Below, piece by piece: positions 35,745-45,595 of a stretch of 64,000 nucleotides of DNA (the stretch's first letter is position 1; every line of letters begins with the position of its first letter). The notes below the pieces were generated by a model. That model saw only the letters and a program-made list of their open reading frames with translations, was not told the DNA's origin and did not search any database. The DNA is taken from the NCBI GenBank assembly GCA_022457065.1, contig JAJGBQ010000007.1:1860001-1924000 (forward strand). Direction: 5' to 3'. Origin of the DNA: Curvularia sp. ZM96. Its lineage: Eukaryota > Ascomycota > Dothideomycetes > Pleosporales > Pleosporaceae. Position numbers and translations under genes: made by a program.

Positions 35745-36998
35745 TCAGCCCATGGAGCCGAAATCAAGCTTTCGCGCAACCTTATCCGCTCGGCCGTTGG
35801 CGGGAGTTTCGCCTCCTCGTCGCTTCAAATCCTCACCCATAGCTTTGGTTCCACCACCCTCCTTGGGCAGATTTTCCTTTTTGGTTGGGCGAGGCGCATT
35901 GGTCCACCACTTGTCCTCAAGTGCTTTCTGGGCTGTGTATCTCTTTTGTGGATCGAGTGTCAGGAGACCCCTGATGAAATCACAACCATCGTCTCCCAGG
36001 GTAGGGAATTCCTGCTTCCACCAGCTGCGTGGGCGGGTCTGTCTGAAAGCGGTAGTACCTTGTGGACCGGTTTGTTTTTCAGGCGCCACATAATAGGGTA
36101 GTGAAGTGACGCCTGGCCATGTCTCCTCAGTGGGAGTTCCGAACTTCTCGCATATGACGCTTACTTGCCGAATGTCAGTGTCTGAATACAAAAACCAGTC
36201 GCGTTTACACAGCTCTGCCATGAGGACACCGATACTCCACATGTCAGCAGTGCCACCATAATGCGAACAGCCGTAGAGTAGCTCCAAGGGGCGGTACATG
36301 CGGGTGATGACCATGGTAGTCATTTTGACACCAGGGTCGGCAAAGCTCCGCGCCAGACCAAAATCAGCAATCTTGACGGTGCCGTCCGCGGCAATGAGCG
36401 CGTTGCTGCCCTTGATATCGCGGTGCAGGACAAAGTTCTCATGGCAGAACCAAATGCCCTGACACAGCATGTTCATCCAAGCCTTGATGTCGGCCTTTGT
36501 GTATGTGATTTCTTTGTTCTTCCAGAGCTTCTCCAGGTCGCCAAGTGGGAGGTGTTCGAGCACCAGTGACAGGTTCTGCTCCTTGGTGGAGAAGACATCG
36601 TGCAGCTTGATGACGTTGGGATGTGACATTTCGAACAGAAACTGCATTTCACGGATGGCGTCGGGGGCGATTCCGTTGGGATATTCGGCGTTGTACTTGA
36701 TCTTCTTGATAGCGACAAGGTGCTTTGGGTTGTCGCGGTAGTGGGCTTGGTAGACGACGGCATAGGTACCCTCTCCTAGCCTTGGGCCGATAACAAACTG
36801 GCTACGGACTCGTTCGTTCATCTGCTCTGCGAGATCCATGCCGCCATCGCCGGCTATGGGGGTTGGCGCTGGCGGTACTGGTGACTTGACGGGCTTGCTG
36901 GTGTGGCTTGGGAGAGCGAGTGTTCGTGCAGTGTTCGCGGTGGACACTGTCGCACCTGGCGGGTTAGGTCGAGGGCTGAGGACGGCAGGTGAAGCCAT
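35745..36998 (-). CDS. CDK7/Kin28-type cyclin-dependent kinase
   Basis: A single exon of 417 aa. The best fit is the TFIIH-associated kinase family that phosphorylates the RNA polymerase II C-terminal domain and activates CDKs. Sequence order: Gly-rich loop GEGTYAVVY, catalytic Lys in LVAIKKIKYNAEYPNGIAP, HRDIKGSN catalytic loop, IADFGLARSF, then ITRMYRPLELLYG. The NAEYPNGIAPDAIRE segment and LVLEHLPLGDLEKLW are typical of the fungal CDK7 branch. The usual WYRAPE element reads MYRPLE; PLE in place of APE is, to my knowledge, found in fungal CDK7 proteins, while Met for Trp is less usual. About 65 Pro/Ser-rich residues precede the kinase and a basic tail follows. It diverges from the RRM gene across a 369-bp shared promoter. 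Confidence 0.85.
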   Translation of the reverse strand: MASPAVLSPRPNPPGATVSTANTARTLALPSHTSKPVKSPVPPAPTPIAGDGGMDLAEQMNERVRSQFVIGPRLGEGTYAVVYQAHYRDNPKHLVAIKKIKYNAEYPNGIAPDAIREMQFLFEMSHPNVIKLHDVFSTKEQNLSLVLEHLPLGDLEKLWKNKEITYTKADIKAWMNMLCQGIWFCHENFVLHRDIKGSNALIAADGTVKIADFGLARSFADPGVKMTTMVITRMYRPLELLYGCSHYGGTADMWSIGVLMAELCKRDWFLYSDTDIRQVSVICEKFGTPTEETWPGVTSLPYYVAPEKQTGPQGTTAFRQTRPRSWWKQEFPTLGDDGCDFIRGLLTLDPQKRYTAQKALEDKWWTNAPRPTKKENLPKEGGGTKAMGEDLKRRGGETPANGRADKVARKLDFGSMG

Positions 36999-37367
36999 GG
37001 CGAGGTTACGACGCGGTCGATACTGGGCTGGGATCTCGCGCGAGTCTGGGTGTCGTTGGAGAGGTATGGTTTAGGGAGACGGACTTTGGTCGAGGAGTGG
37101 CATAGGTGCCCCAGCAGGTGTCATGAGATGCGCAATTCCACCACCATCTCCATGCCCCCTTTGTTCGATCCCTCCTCTTGTAGCGCAGGCGAAAGCAGTG
37201 GGCGGGCAAGGCTCATGTAAGCATTGTTCCTTGGTCTCGACGGTGACCCAACTCACAGGCCGCCGGGCAGATGCACGTCCCCGAACATTTTAGGCTTGGC
37301 CGCGGTTTTCAGCGGGGAGCTTGACCTCTCATCACCGCCGCACGACGCAGCTGCCATTGCACCAACA
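36999..37367. promoter_or_regulatory. Divergent promoter, kinase / U2B''-like gene
   Basis: The 369 bp between two divergent ATGs must carry both promoters. I identify no specific factor site with confidence. Confidence 0.5.
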
Positions 37368-38035
37368 ATGGCCTCTTCTGCTCGAGGACCGCCAGGCACT
37401 GTCGCCGCCACTGGCGAGGGCGTCCCAAATAGAACGTAAGTTCACCTACCCGCTTGTGGCTACACCACATACTCGCGCTCGCACTCACCCACTAACACCG
37501 ACCAGCCTATACGTGCGCAATCTTCCCGACAAGCTACAGAAAAACGACCTCAAGCGGAACTTGTACATGCTCTTTGCCACCTATGGTGTTGTCCTTGATA
37601 TCGTAGCGCTCAAGACCATGAAGATGCGCGGCCAGGCGCATGTAGTCTTCCGCGACATCGACTCGTCAACACAGGCCATGCGTGCTCTGCAAGGTTTCAC
37701 GTTCTTCGGAAAGGACATGGTACGTAAAGCTTTTACTGCAAATTCTTTGTCAAACCAACGCGCTGACGCGGCCTTAGCAAATCGCATACGCGAAGACCAA
37801 GTCAGATACCGTGGCCAAGCTTGACGGAACCTACAAGATGCCCGAGCCTGAACGCGAAGACGGGGCTCAGCAGGCGCCGCAGCCGACAGGCTTCGGCGCG
37901 GCCCCGGAGAAGGCAATACCAGTCAATGCACAAGATGCGGCCAAGGGCCAGAAAAGGGCAAGGGAGGACGAAGAAGAAGAGGAGAACTCTGATGCGGAAA
38001 TGGAAATGGACGTGAGCGATGAGGATTCGGACTAA
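37368..38035 (+). CDS. U2B''/U1A-type RRM spliceosomal protein
   Basis: Exons 37368-37435, 37506-37719, 37778-38035; 179 aa. A single RRM spans about residues 23-100: RNP2 LYVRNL, RNP1 RGQAHVVF, then QIAYAKTKSD, which matches the N-terminal RRM of the U1A/U2B''/SNF family that binds a U1 or U2 snRNA loop. The tail is charged and acidic (KGQKRAREDEEEEENSDAE) and lacks a second RRM, more like yeast Msl1 than animal U1A. The exon 1/2 join gives NRTLYVRNLPDKL. Most likely a U2 snRNP component acting in the nucleus. Confidence 0.92.
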
Positions 38036-38727
38036 AAAAAAAAACGCGAGCATGCGCACGCAAGGATATGATACCCACGAGCAATGAACAGAATCTCAAT
38101 TCGACGTGTCGGCAAGAGCCGACTGCACGTGCTGGCTTCAAGTTTGTACGATACTGTACTGGAGCTCCTATTAGTCGGTGCTGACTTGATGTAGAGGAGC
38201 GTTTTGCACAGACGAGCCAGCTATACAACAAGACTGTAGTCAGTCCAGGAAGGTCATGATCTGCACCTAGCCAACAGGTAGACTGGCTTTTGGCGCGCAG
38301 GTCGAAGTAGACTTGAATTCAAGTCTGACTGCCCCTCTTCAAGGTTTACCTAGTGCATTGCTGAGCTGCTGAACGCGTTATAGTGTTCACATAGAATGTC
38401 GCTATAATACCATCGATTAGCTGCTACCCATCGAAATCATGCGTTTACCGAACAGGTCATGTTTCTGCTTCCTTTGCTTCCCTTTTCCATGTGATAAAAT
38501 GCGAATACTTGTCTATTAGTGATCCTCGTTGAATTCAAGTTCTTTTGGTGCCGTGCAGTAGATTCTTAGATGACACAGCCATATCCTTTACCTACATATT
38601 TAGACGTGCTCGGAGAGAAGCCTTGTTGATGAGGTACCATCCTACAACATTCACTCGAACAAGAGCAATTCATATGGACCAAGCGGAACTTGGCATTGAT
38701 TTCATGTCCAGGACTTCGCCTAGCAAC
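38036..38727. other. Convergent intergenic region
   Basis: About 690 bp between two 3' ends. A poly-A run directly follows the RRM stop codon. No further feature recognised. Confidence 0.5.
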
Positions 38728-39750
38728 TCAAGACATGTACATCCTTTCTACAGACTCCTCCAACAGGCTTTCCTTTTCTACATTCTGCAAGTTGAAGGCA
38801 GGGTCTTCTCTGCTTGAATCCCTCTTTTCCATTGTATCATCACCCACCGTCCTTTCTCCGTCCCCGAACATGGGCTTAAAGACACTGTCATAGCTCATCC
38901 ACATGCCAGCAAACACCATGGAACTGAGCTTAGCAACCCACCATGGCGCTCGTCCTTTTTTGTCCTGGAGCTTTCTCCCCAGCCCAAACACTAAAGTGAG
39001 AAAGGGCATCCAGAGGACCAAAAAGATGTTCTTGCCAATCTCCTGCTTTGTGGTTGTGATGGTGTAGGGCCGAATACCGTGCAGGTAGTCCTGGTACTCG
39101 GTCGGCAGGCTACACTCGGCCGCACCATCGGTTATCAGCTTAAGGTATCGCGCTGAAGGCTGCGCATAGCTGGGGTCCGGTCGAACGACGCGGTCGTTTG
39201 TTCGCGGCTGGCCGTCGTTGTCTAGTTTGGATGCGAAGAGCGTGTGCGCTTTGAAGGCTTTCGATGTGGGTGTAGAGGGCACTGTGTCGGCAGGTGGCAG
39301 CACAAAGCATTCGACTAGAATATCTTGGTAGGCACTGCCGCCGCCCTCTGTAGCGATGATATGTGCATAGTCGGTAAGCGTCACTTCGTACACGACGCCT
39401 ACCAGTCCCTTGTGCCAGCGGTCCTTGTGGTAATCTTGCGTATCCTCGGGTATGCGCAGCGCTGAGTTGGCGAAACAGGGCTCTTTGTAGGGGATACCGG
39501 GCAGGTCAAACGTAAGCCTCAACGATGGGACCACGACGTTGACCTGTGATAGAGGACGGATACCACGCACCCCACGGAAAGTCTCATTGCACAAATTGGA
39601 GCCGTATGCCAGGTATAGGACTGTCTTGGCCTTGTCTTGTATCGTCGCTGATTGTTGCGTCACAAGCTCGTCCACATCTAGGGGCGCGTCTTTTAGCGAG
39701 GCATCTAGACGCGTCTGACTTGTTTGCGTAAGGGGTTCGAACGTCGACAT
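38728..39750 (-). CDS. Gamma-glutamylcyclotransferase / GliK-like protein with C-terminal membrane helix
   Basis: Single exon, 340 aa. The N-terminal half has the cyclotransferase signature YLAYGSNLC, followed by SLRLTFDLPGIPYKEPCFAN and GLVGVVYEVTLTDYAHIIATEGG, as in fungal GGCT-like proteins including GliK of the gliotoxin pathway; such enzymes release 5-oxoproline from gamma-glutamyl compounds. No secondary-metabolite genes are nearby, so a general glutathione-related role is more likely than a toxin one. Hydrophobic segments around residues 245-262 (IFLVLWMPFLTLVFGLG) and near VAKLSSMVFAGMWM suggest membrane anchoring of the C-terminus. It is the last intact gene before the repeat-rich compartment. 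Confidence 0.8.
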   Translation of the reverse strand: MSTFEPLTQTSQTRLDASLKDAPLDVDELVTQQSATIQDKAKTVLYLAYGSNLCNETFRGVRGIRPLSQVNVVVPSLRLTFDLPGIPYKEPCFANSALRIPEDTQDYHKDRWHKGLVGVVYEVTLTDYAHIIATEGGGSAYQDILVECFVLPPADTVPSTPTSKAFKAHTLFASKLDNDGQPRTNDRVVRPDPSYAQPSARYLKLITDGAAECSLPTEYQDYLHGIRPYTITTTKQEIGKNIFLVLWMPFLTLVFGLGRKLQDKKGRAPWWVAKLSSMVFAGMWMSYDSVFKPMFGDGERTVGDDTMEKRDSSREDPAFNLQNVEKESLLEESVERMYMS

Positions 39751-40518
39751 TACTACAGTCCGACAAGAGTCGTGAAATGAATGATTCGTAGGTCAATCAC
39801 CGACGCCGTCCGCGTATAAGTATAGGTAGGTGTTTTCAAGCTGTTGGTCATAGCGCCGGAAATGCGTCTGCCTCTTCAGGCCCCTACTCGCCGGATTTCT
39901 AATTCGTCCGTCTCAGTCTCCGAGCGCGAGCTCCGTACTAGGTATCCCGGAGCAGCCTCTACTTATATCGTATACGCCCGCTCTTCCTCTTATTCTTATC
40001 ATTGTATTGCAAGCAACATCTATAAGATCGGGTCTGCGCCTCAAAGATATCATACTGGGTCTGTGAGCTGGGAGGTCCTCCGCGTGACACAGCAGGATGT
40101 GGAGTTAAAACTGCATGGTTATTTCGTGATTATCTGTTACAATCCTCACGAACAGGAGGGTATTTCGCCAAGCAAATGGTTAAGATGGTAAACTGCTATA
40201 ATTTGCTATACTTATACAACTTATGAAATGATACAAAGCTACTTTTTAGCTACATCTTGGTAACATACCTGTACATAGTATTACTAGTTCTACTATACTC
40301 TATTACTTATTTGCAAAAACTAACTCTTTGAGCCTTACAACTAAAAGCTTCGTACTATTTCAGGAAGGCTACTATCCTAGAAAGGATACGGTATAGGCAA
40401 TAGCGGTTGAGCGATGGGTAATATAGTAGGATTGGTAATTAGACGAATCGTCAATGAGGGTATCTAGCAATTGTAGACTATATATACCTAGCGATGACTA
40501 ATCAAGGCTTGGCTTGGG
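39751..40518. other. Transition zone to AT-rich DNA
   Basis: About 770 bp. Composition turns AT-rich after about 40180. A 115-codon open frame at 39844-40191 has no recognisable homology and may be chance or the promoter side of the cyclotransferase gene. Confidence 0.4.
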
Positions 40519-42883
40519 TTAGGAGGGTGCAGTCCGTGACAGTTTCTGGTAGAAACCCGTCCTAATACGCAAATATTCGATAGTCTGATCCGTAACCAAA
40601 GCACCAGCAGACTGCAGTAGCCTAAATATACTTTCGTGCCCATTAAAGGCGGCATTCCATACCGGCGACCAGCCTAGTATATCCCCACAGTCGAGCTCGG
40701 CCTTGCCTGTGTCTAGCAGTAGCTTGACTACGCCTTCGTGCCCGTTGGCGGCGGCCCACAATAGCGGCGTCCGGCCGCGTGTGTCCTTTGAGTCAGGGTC
40801 TGCCCAATCGAGAATTGCGGCAACTACATCGGTAATTCCGAAATATGCACATAGATGCAGTCCTGTCATTTGCCTTGCAACATGTTGGGTGTAGTTAAAG
40901 TCGAAGAAGCCAGTCTTGCGGGCTAGCATTGCCTGACCCGCTGCTTCCACATTCATCTCGCGATGTAAAAATTCGACGACTTTCGAGTATGGACCACGCA
41001 TCTGAGAAGCATGGTAACCCCAGTACCGCGCGGCATAGCTGTATAATGGGTAGAGCTGCAGCCGCTCCTCAAAGCTAGATTCCGTGTAGCAAAATCCGCT
41101 TCCAAAGACCGTGAATGAGAGGTAGGTTAGACAGATTGTCACGATGTCGAATTCTGCATTTGGGAACCAGTCCTTTTGCGTCCGTTCGAAGTATTCTTGT
41201 GTTGTGTAATGCACTAAGCGGATGATGGCACTTTCTTCGTCAACAATGACTAGTCCAGCGCATACCGAAACAATATCCTCGATGTCTGATTTGTTTTGTT
41301 CGTCAAATTCTGCTTGTCCGACTTTGACAGCAAGAGCACACTGAAGCTCCGTGGTGGTCAGTGGTCTCTTAGCGCAAGTGATCCATGACAAAGCTTCCTT
41401 CGCAAGCTTTTCTTCATCCGGTAGTTGTCCTTCGATTCTCGTCATAGCATCAGAGTACGCACGATCATATGATTCTGTGCCGGTAGGCAACTTCTTCAAA
41501 GCATCTCGAACAGCCGTTGGGGATCTCTTTCCTTTTAACGAATTGAGATGAAGTTGTGCAAGTAGAAACCTAGCATAGTTAGCGGGATCTTTAAGGACGG
41601 TGTAAGAAGCTACCATACATGCCATCTGTGGCTTTAACGATCTCAGAGCTGATTTCCTCTTGTAGATTCAGATTACGTCGGACAAAACGCGGTAGTTCAT
41701 CGACATGTCCTTCTACATATCTCTTAACGTCTTGCTCGCTAGCGCGGATTTCTAACCACGCTTCTCGTTCAAATCTTTCAGTGATATCTGGTATAAATCT
41801 TGATGTTGCGAAAAAATTCGCTCCACACTGAGTCTGAAGTTGTGAGAGTTGTGAGAGCAGTTTCGCTCGGCAACTATCATCGACTTGACATTCGTCTAGC
41901 GCATCGACGAGAATGAAGACTCGTGAGAACTCAGCAGCCACTGAACAAAGAACCACGGAGATGTCATTTATCGAAGGCCGGGCCTTCGAAAGTTTACAAC
42001 GGTCGTAGAGGGATTTGACGCTTTGTGGCAGAGAAGACCTTGCTTGAGCTAGCTGTTTGAGTACGTTTGCGAGTAGGTCTTCCAATCTTTGCTCGTTTTG
42101 CCGCTTGAAGTTGCAGTAGATATACGCAATACCGTTGCTACCTTCATCTTGGAAGCGCGTAAAAAGCTCTCCTACCACAATTGATGTGATTATCGTCTTC
42201 CCAGCGCCTGGTATACCTGGACAGAATAGTGTCTGCCTTTTGGTCTCCAACCAGGTTTTGAATTCCGCCGAGTCCAGAAGCCAATTTCCAGATCCAGCTT
42301 GCCGCTGCTTGAGGAAGTCGTTCTGCTGAGGAGTATAATCAATTGTTGTCAGCCAGTTAAGGATGGCTTGCTGTTCCTTGTCTTCCTAGTACCGCACTAA
42401 CTTGACTGTGTTGTCCCTAGTAAGCCGCCCGGTTAGTGCGGTGAGTTGAGTGATATTGTTGTTGACATCCCTATGAAGATCACGCATATCCTCTGGCTCT
42501 ATAGATAGTCGCTTCCATGCCCTTTTCAGCTTGCCACCGATACTCGTTTGCTGTGAGCCGAGCACGGTATACTTCTCTATTGTATGTTCTAGCTTGCGAA
42601 GAGTACTCTGGCAACCACCAAGAACATCTTGGAATTCTGTGTTTTCTTGAGGATTAAGTTCTTGTTCGGATACCGTTACTTCAGCATCGTTAAGAAAGAT
42701 AGAAAGGCTTCGTAACCTATTTATTGAATATTTATTAGTAAGTATACCCCTGGTATCTGTCGTAGTCACATACGCATCGGATATGCCACTGAACTGGCTT
42801 GGTGCGCCAACGAAGTCTTTCCTAATCTTGTTGGCCAGCTGAATCACTGCCAGAAAGTCGCTAACACTGAATCCGAAGCTCAT
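40519..42883 (-). pseudogene. NLR-like protein (N-terminal helical domain, NACHT, ankyrin) with one nonsense codon
   Basis: Three exons on the minus strand: 42883-42774, 42716-41619, 41569-40519; both GT..AG joins are in frame (SDA-LRSLSIFLNDAE; ATDGM-FLLAQLHL). The N-terminus MSFGFSVSDFLAVIQLANKI is typical of fungal NACHT proteins. The NACHT has P-loop GIPGAGKT and Walker B VFILVDALDEC; then a WITCAKRPLTTTELQCALA winged-helix-like segment and two or three ankyrin repeats (DTRGRTPLLWAAANGHEGVVKLLL). Such STAND proteins act in heterokaryon incompatibility and self/non-self recognition. A single in-frame TAG (42388-42386) lies between the N-terminal and NACHT parts, where relatives I recall have Gln; CAG to TAG is the expected RIP change. 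Otherwise the frame is intact for about 750 codons, so readthrough or a very recent loss are both possible. An ATG at 42898 is an alternative start. Confidence 0.8.
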
Positions 42884-43896
42884 AATAGCTTTTTTCATGT
42901 ACTTCTAGTGTGAATAGAGATATCAGGATGTTGTCGCCAGCCTGGTGAGATTGCCATCTGGGCGGGGTACTTGGCATTCTGTAGGCAACACAGCCAGCTG
43001 GCGCAGCACGCAAATTGCCTGGCACACCATTTAGTCAGCTTACCCAGAGTGCCAGGCTGATTTGCGGGACCAGCCTCACCATCAAAGCCATATGACGTGA
43101 TAACAGTATTTGTAAGTTACGAGAATATCCCCTTAAGACGCTAATGCAAGTAGGAACCCCCCACCTGTAAGGGGCCTTGTAGTAAGATTAAGTAAAAGTG
43201 CACAAAAAAAAAACGAAACCCGATTCTACTCGCGACTGTAAGAGAAGCAAGAAGGATGCTAGACTTAGCACCTCGTATCCTGTAAAAGGGCAACATTGCG
43301 ACAATATTAAGTCCTTAACTTAATAATGGATCGCTGGCGCGTAAAGCTTAAAACCACCTTATACTTAATTAGTTATAATTCTAATAAGAAGGTTCTACTT
43401 CTGTTATAATATTAGAGTATTGAGAGGAACAAGAATATTTTCTATATATAGTAGATTACTTCTTTTTATTCTTAACTAATAGCTTACTAAAAGTAGTTAG
43501 CCTCTTAAAAAGTATAATAAAAAGTTATAAGCCGCTCGTTAGCTTATAGAAAATTGAAAATAAGAAAACAAAGTTTTATTAAATTTAGAATCTGTCGCCA
43601 CCTAATAATATTAGTCACTAATTAAGGTTACCTAATCTAGATTAATTAAGATAGATAAGATTAAGAGATTAGCCTAATTAGCTAATTAGATAAGCTAGTT
43701 AGATTAAGACTAGAAAGTATAAAAGTAGTAGTATATATTAGGGTGGTAAATAGGTGGAGGTAGGGTAGAGGTGGGGTTGCTAAGACTTAGATAGAGGTAG
43801 AGGTGAGGTTACTAAAATCTACTAAGACCAAGGTAGAGATAGGGTATAGAGTTACTAAAGATAGATAGAAGTAGAGTTAAACTACTTAGTAGCGAG

Positions 43897-43992
43897 GTAG
43901 AGATAAGATTAAGTTACTCAGTAGTAAAGTAGATATAGAGTTAGATTACTTAGTAGTAAAGTAGTGATAGAGTTAAGTTACTTAGTAAGTAT
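43897..43992. repeat. Degenerate 32-bp tandem repeats
   Basis: Three successive units of about 32 bp of the form GTAGAGATAGAGTTAAG plus TTACTTAGTAGTAAA, with looser related units upstream back to about 43740. All variants differ mainly by transitions. Confidence 0.6.
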
Positions 43993-44044
43993 TTAGTATA
44001 ATACTTTATAATTATAAGTAAAGATTTAGTATAGAAGTTATTAT

Positions 44045-44109
44045 AGAAACTAATTATAGAAACTAATTATAGAAACTAATTATAGAAAGTTATTATAGAA
44101 AGTAATCAT
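44045..44109. repeat. Five 13-bp tandem units
   Basis: Unit AGAAACTAATTAT occurs three times exactly and twice with two or three changes. Confidence 0.85.
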
Positions 44110-45060
44110 AGGTAGTTATAGAGAGGAATTTAAAAAAGACTTAAATAATCTAGTTTTTATTTACTAGAAGCTTCTTATAGTAACTTTTAACTTATATTAC
44201 TCTATATCTAGCGCGCCTCTATAGCGCTAGTAAATTTAGTCTTAAAGTTACTATATTTATTAAGGTAATAGAGAGTAAGTTTAGAGTTTTTCTTTTAGAT
44301 AGTAAGTCTCTTAGCGTATATAGCGTTTAAATTATAGTCTAAATAGTTAGCTACTATAATAAATATCTATAATAATATATTATATTTTCTAGATAACTAA
44401 TAAGAAAGATCTTAGTAGTATCTTAAATATCTTCTAAAGCTATACGCTAAATACGTAGATCTCTTTTAATCTTAGTTTTAATCTTTTAGATAACTCTTAA
44501 AAATAAAAGCTTTTTAAGTAGAAGTTAATATTCTAACTACTATTTTCTAATCTCTCTAAGTATAATAGCTAAGTAGTATTAGTCTCTTACTATAATAAAT
44601 AGCTATAATTAACTTACTACTCTACTTTTTATAATAAACTTTTTTTTATAGTACCTTTTATAGTTATTTAGCTAGTTATTTTTTTATAGACTTTTTACGC
44701 GTAGTCTTAGCACTTAATCTCTTCTTTAGAGCTTTACTACTAGTAGATTTATAAATAGTCTACTTAGTATAAGCTATAGTATATAATAAATAACTATAAT
44801 AATTTTAAAAATTTAATATAGATTATTATTAAGATAGTTAGCTTTAGAGTATAAAGTAGTTATAGTAATAGATACTAATTAGTAAGTATAACTAAAATAT
44901 AAGCTAGACTACTAGAGTCTTATTTACGTTCTACTAGTCTAATTAGTAAAGTATAGTAATATTTTAACGTAACTATAATAAAATACTATAAGAACTTAGT
45001 AGATAGAGTATTTAGCTACGTATAGTTAAATAAGACTAAAATTAAAATTTAGAAACTTTT

Positions 45061-45532
45061 TGTTACAAGTAACAAGAAGGATTCTCTCCTTGACGGGGTA
45101 CGACGAGGTTGAGAGCCAACCACGTCCACGTCAGAAGATGATGGACGCCGCGGGGCTTGGAGTCACGTGACGTGCCATCTCGCCAAGGCTGGCCATCTGA
45201 GATGGCAGTGCATAAAGAGATGGCAGGGCCATCTCTAACATCTCGCCAAGGGGGAGATGGACGAGATGGCAGGACCAAAGGCAATGGATATAAGAATAGG
45301 TTGGATTTTATTATTACATTCGTTGTAGTTAACTCTTATAAGTTCTTCTCTTACATAGATTAATACTTAGTTGTTCTATTTTATATAGAATTAATTGTTA
45401 CTTTATTTAGTTAAACTCCTATAACTTCTCTCCACTACGAATCGCTAGAAAATAATCGCACGGAATACTTTATACAAGTCTCGCCCTAACCCGGACCGAG
45501 ACTAGGTAAGTATAGCGAACCCCCGTGTAACA
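45061..45532 (+). repeat. 5' LTR of the chromovirus
   Basis: 472 bp, TGTTAC..TAACA. It contains a perfect palindrome GTCACGTGAC (45162-45171), which includes a CACGTG E-box, and a dense set of CCATCT/AGATGG inverted repeats (for example GCCATCTGAGATGGC at 45192-45206). Confidence 0.95.
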
Positions 45533-45595
45533 CTTTGACCACCCTCGGATTCTGTGGAAGGATTTAACTAACAGTACGCCCGATTAAGATTCAAG

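Larger units (their letters stand above)
42899..45060. other. AT-rich, RIP-saturated repeat DNA
   Basis: About 2.2 kb of DNA dominated by TA dinucleotides and short words such as TTATAG and CTAATTA. No open frame of note and no recognisable domain. From about 43740 to 44110 it contains degenerate tandem repeats. Probably an ancient transposon mutated beyond recognition; the chromovirus inserted into its right end. Confidence 0.7.

Noticed and set aside
39844..40191. 115-codon plus-strand frame next to the cyclotransferase gene
   Set aside because: No recognisable content; runs into AT-rich DNA.
42899..45060. CRISPR-like array from the short repeats
   Set aside because: Units are contiguous tandem repeats without spacers in a eukaryotic genome.
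45063..45363. Short frames in the LTRs (also 51961-52261)
   Set aside because: They are LTR sequence repeated in both copies; no protein.
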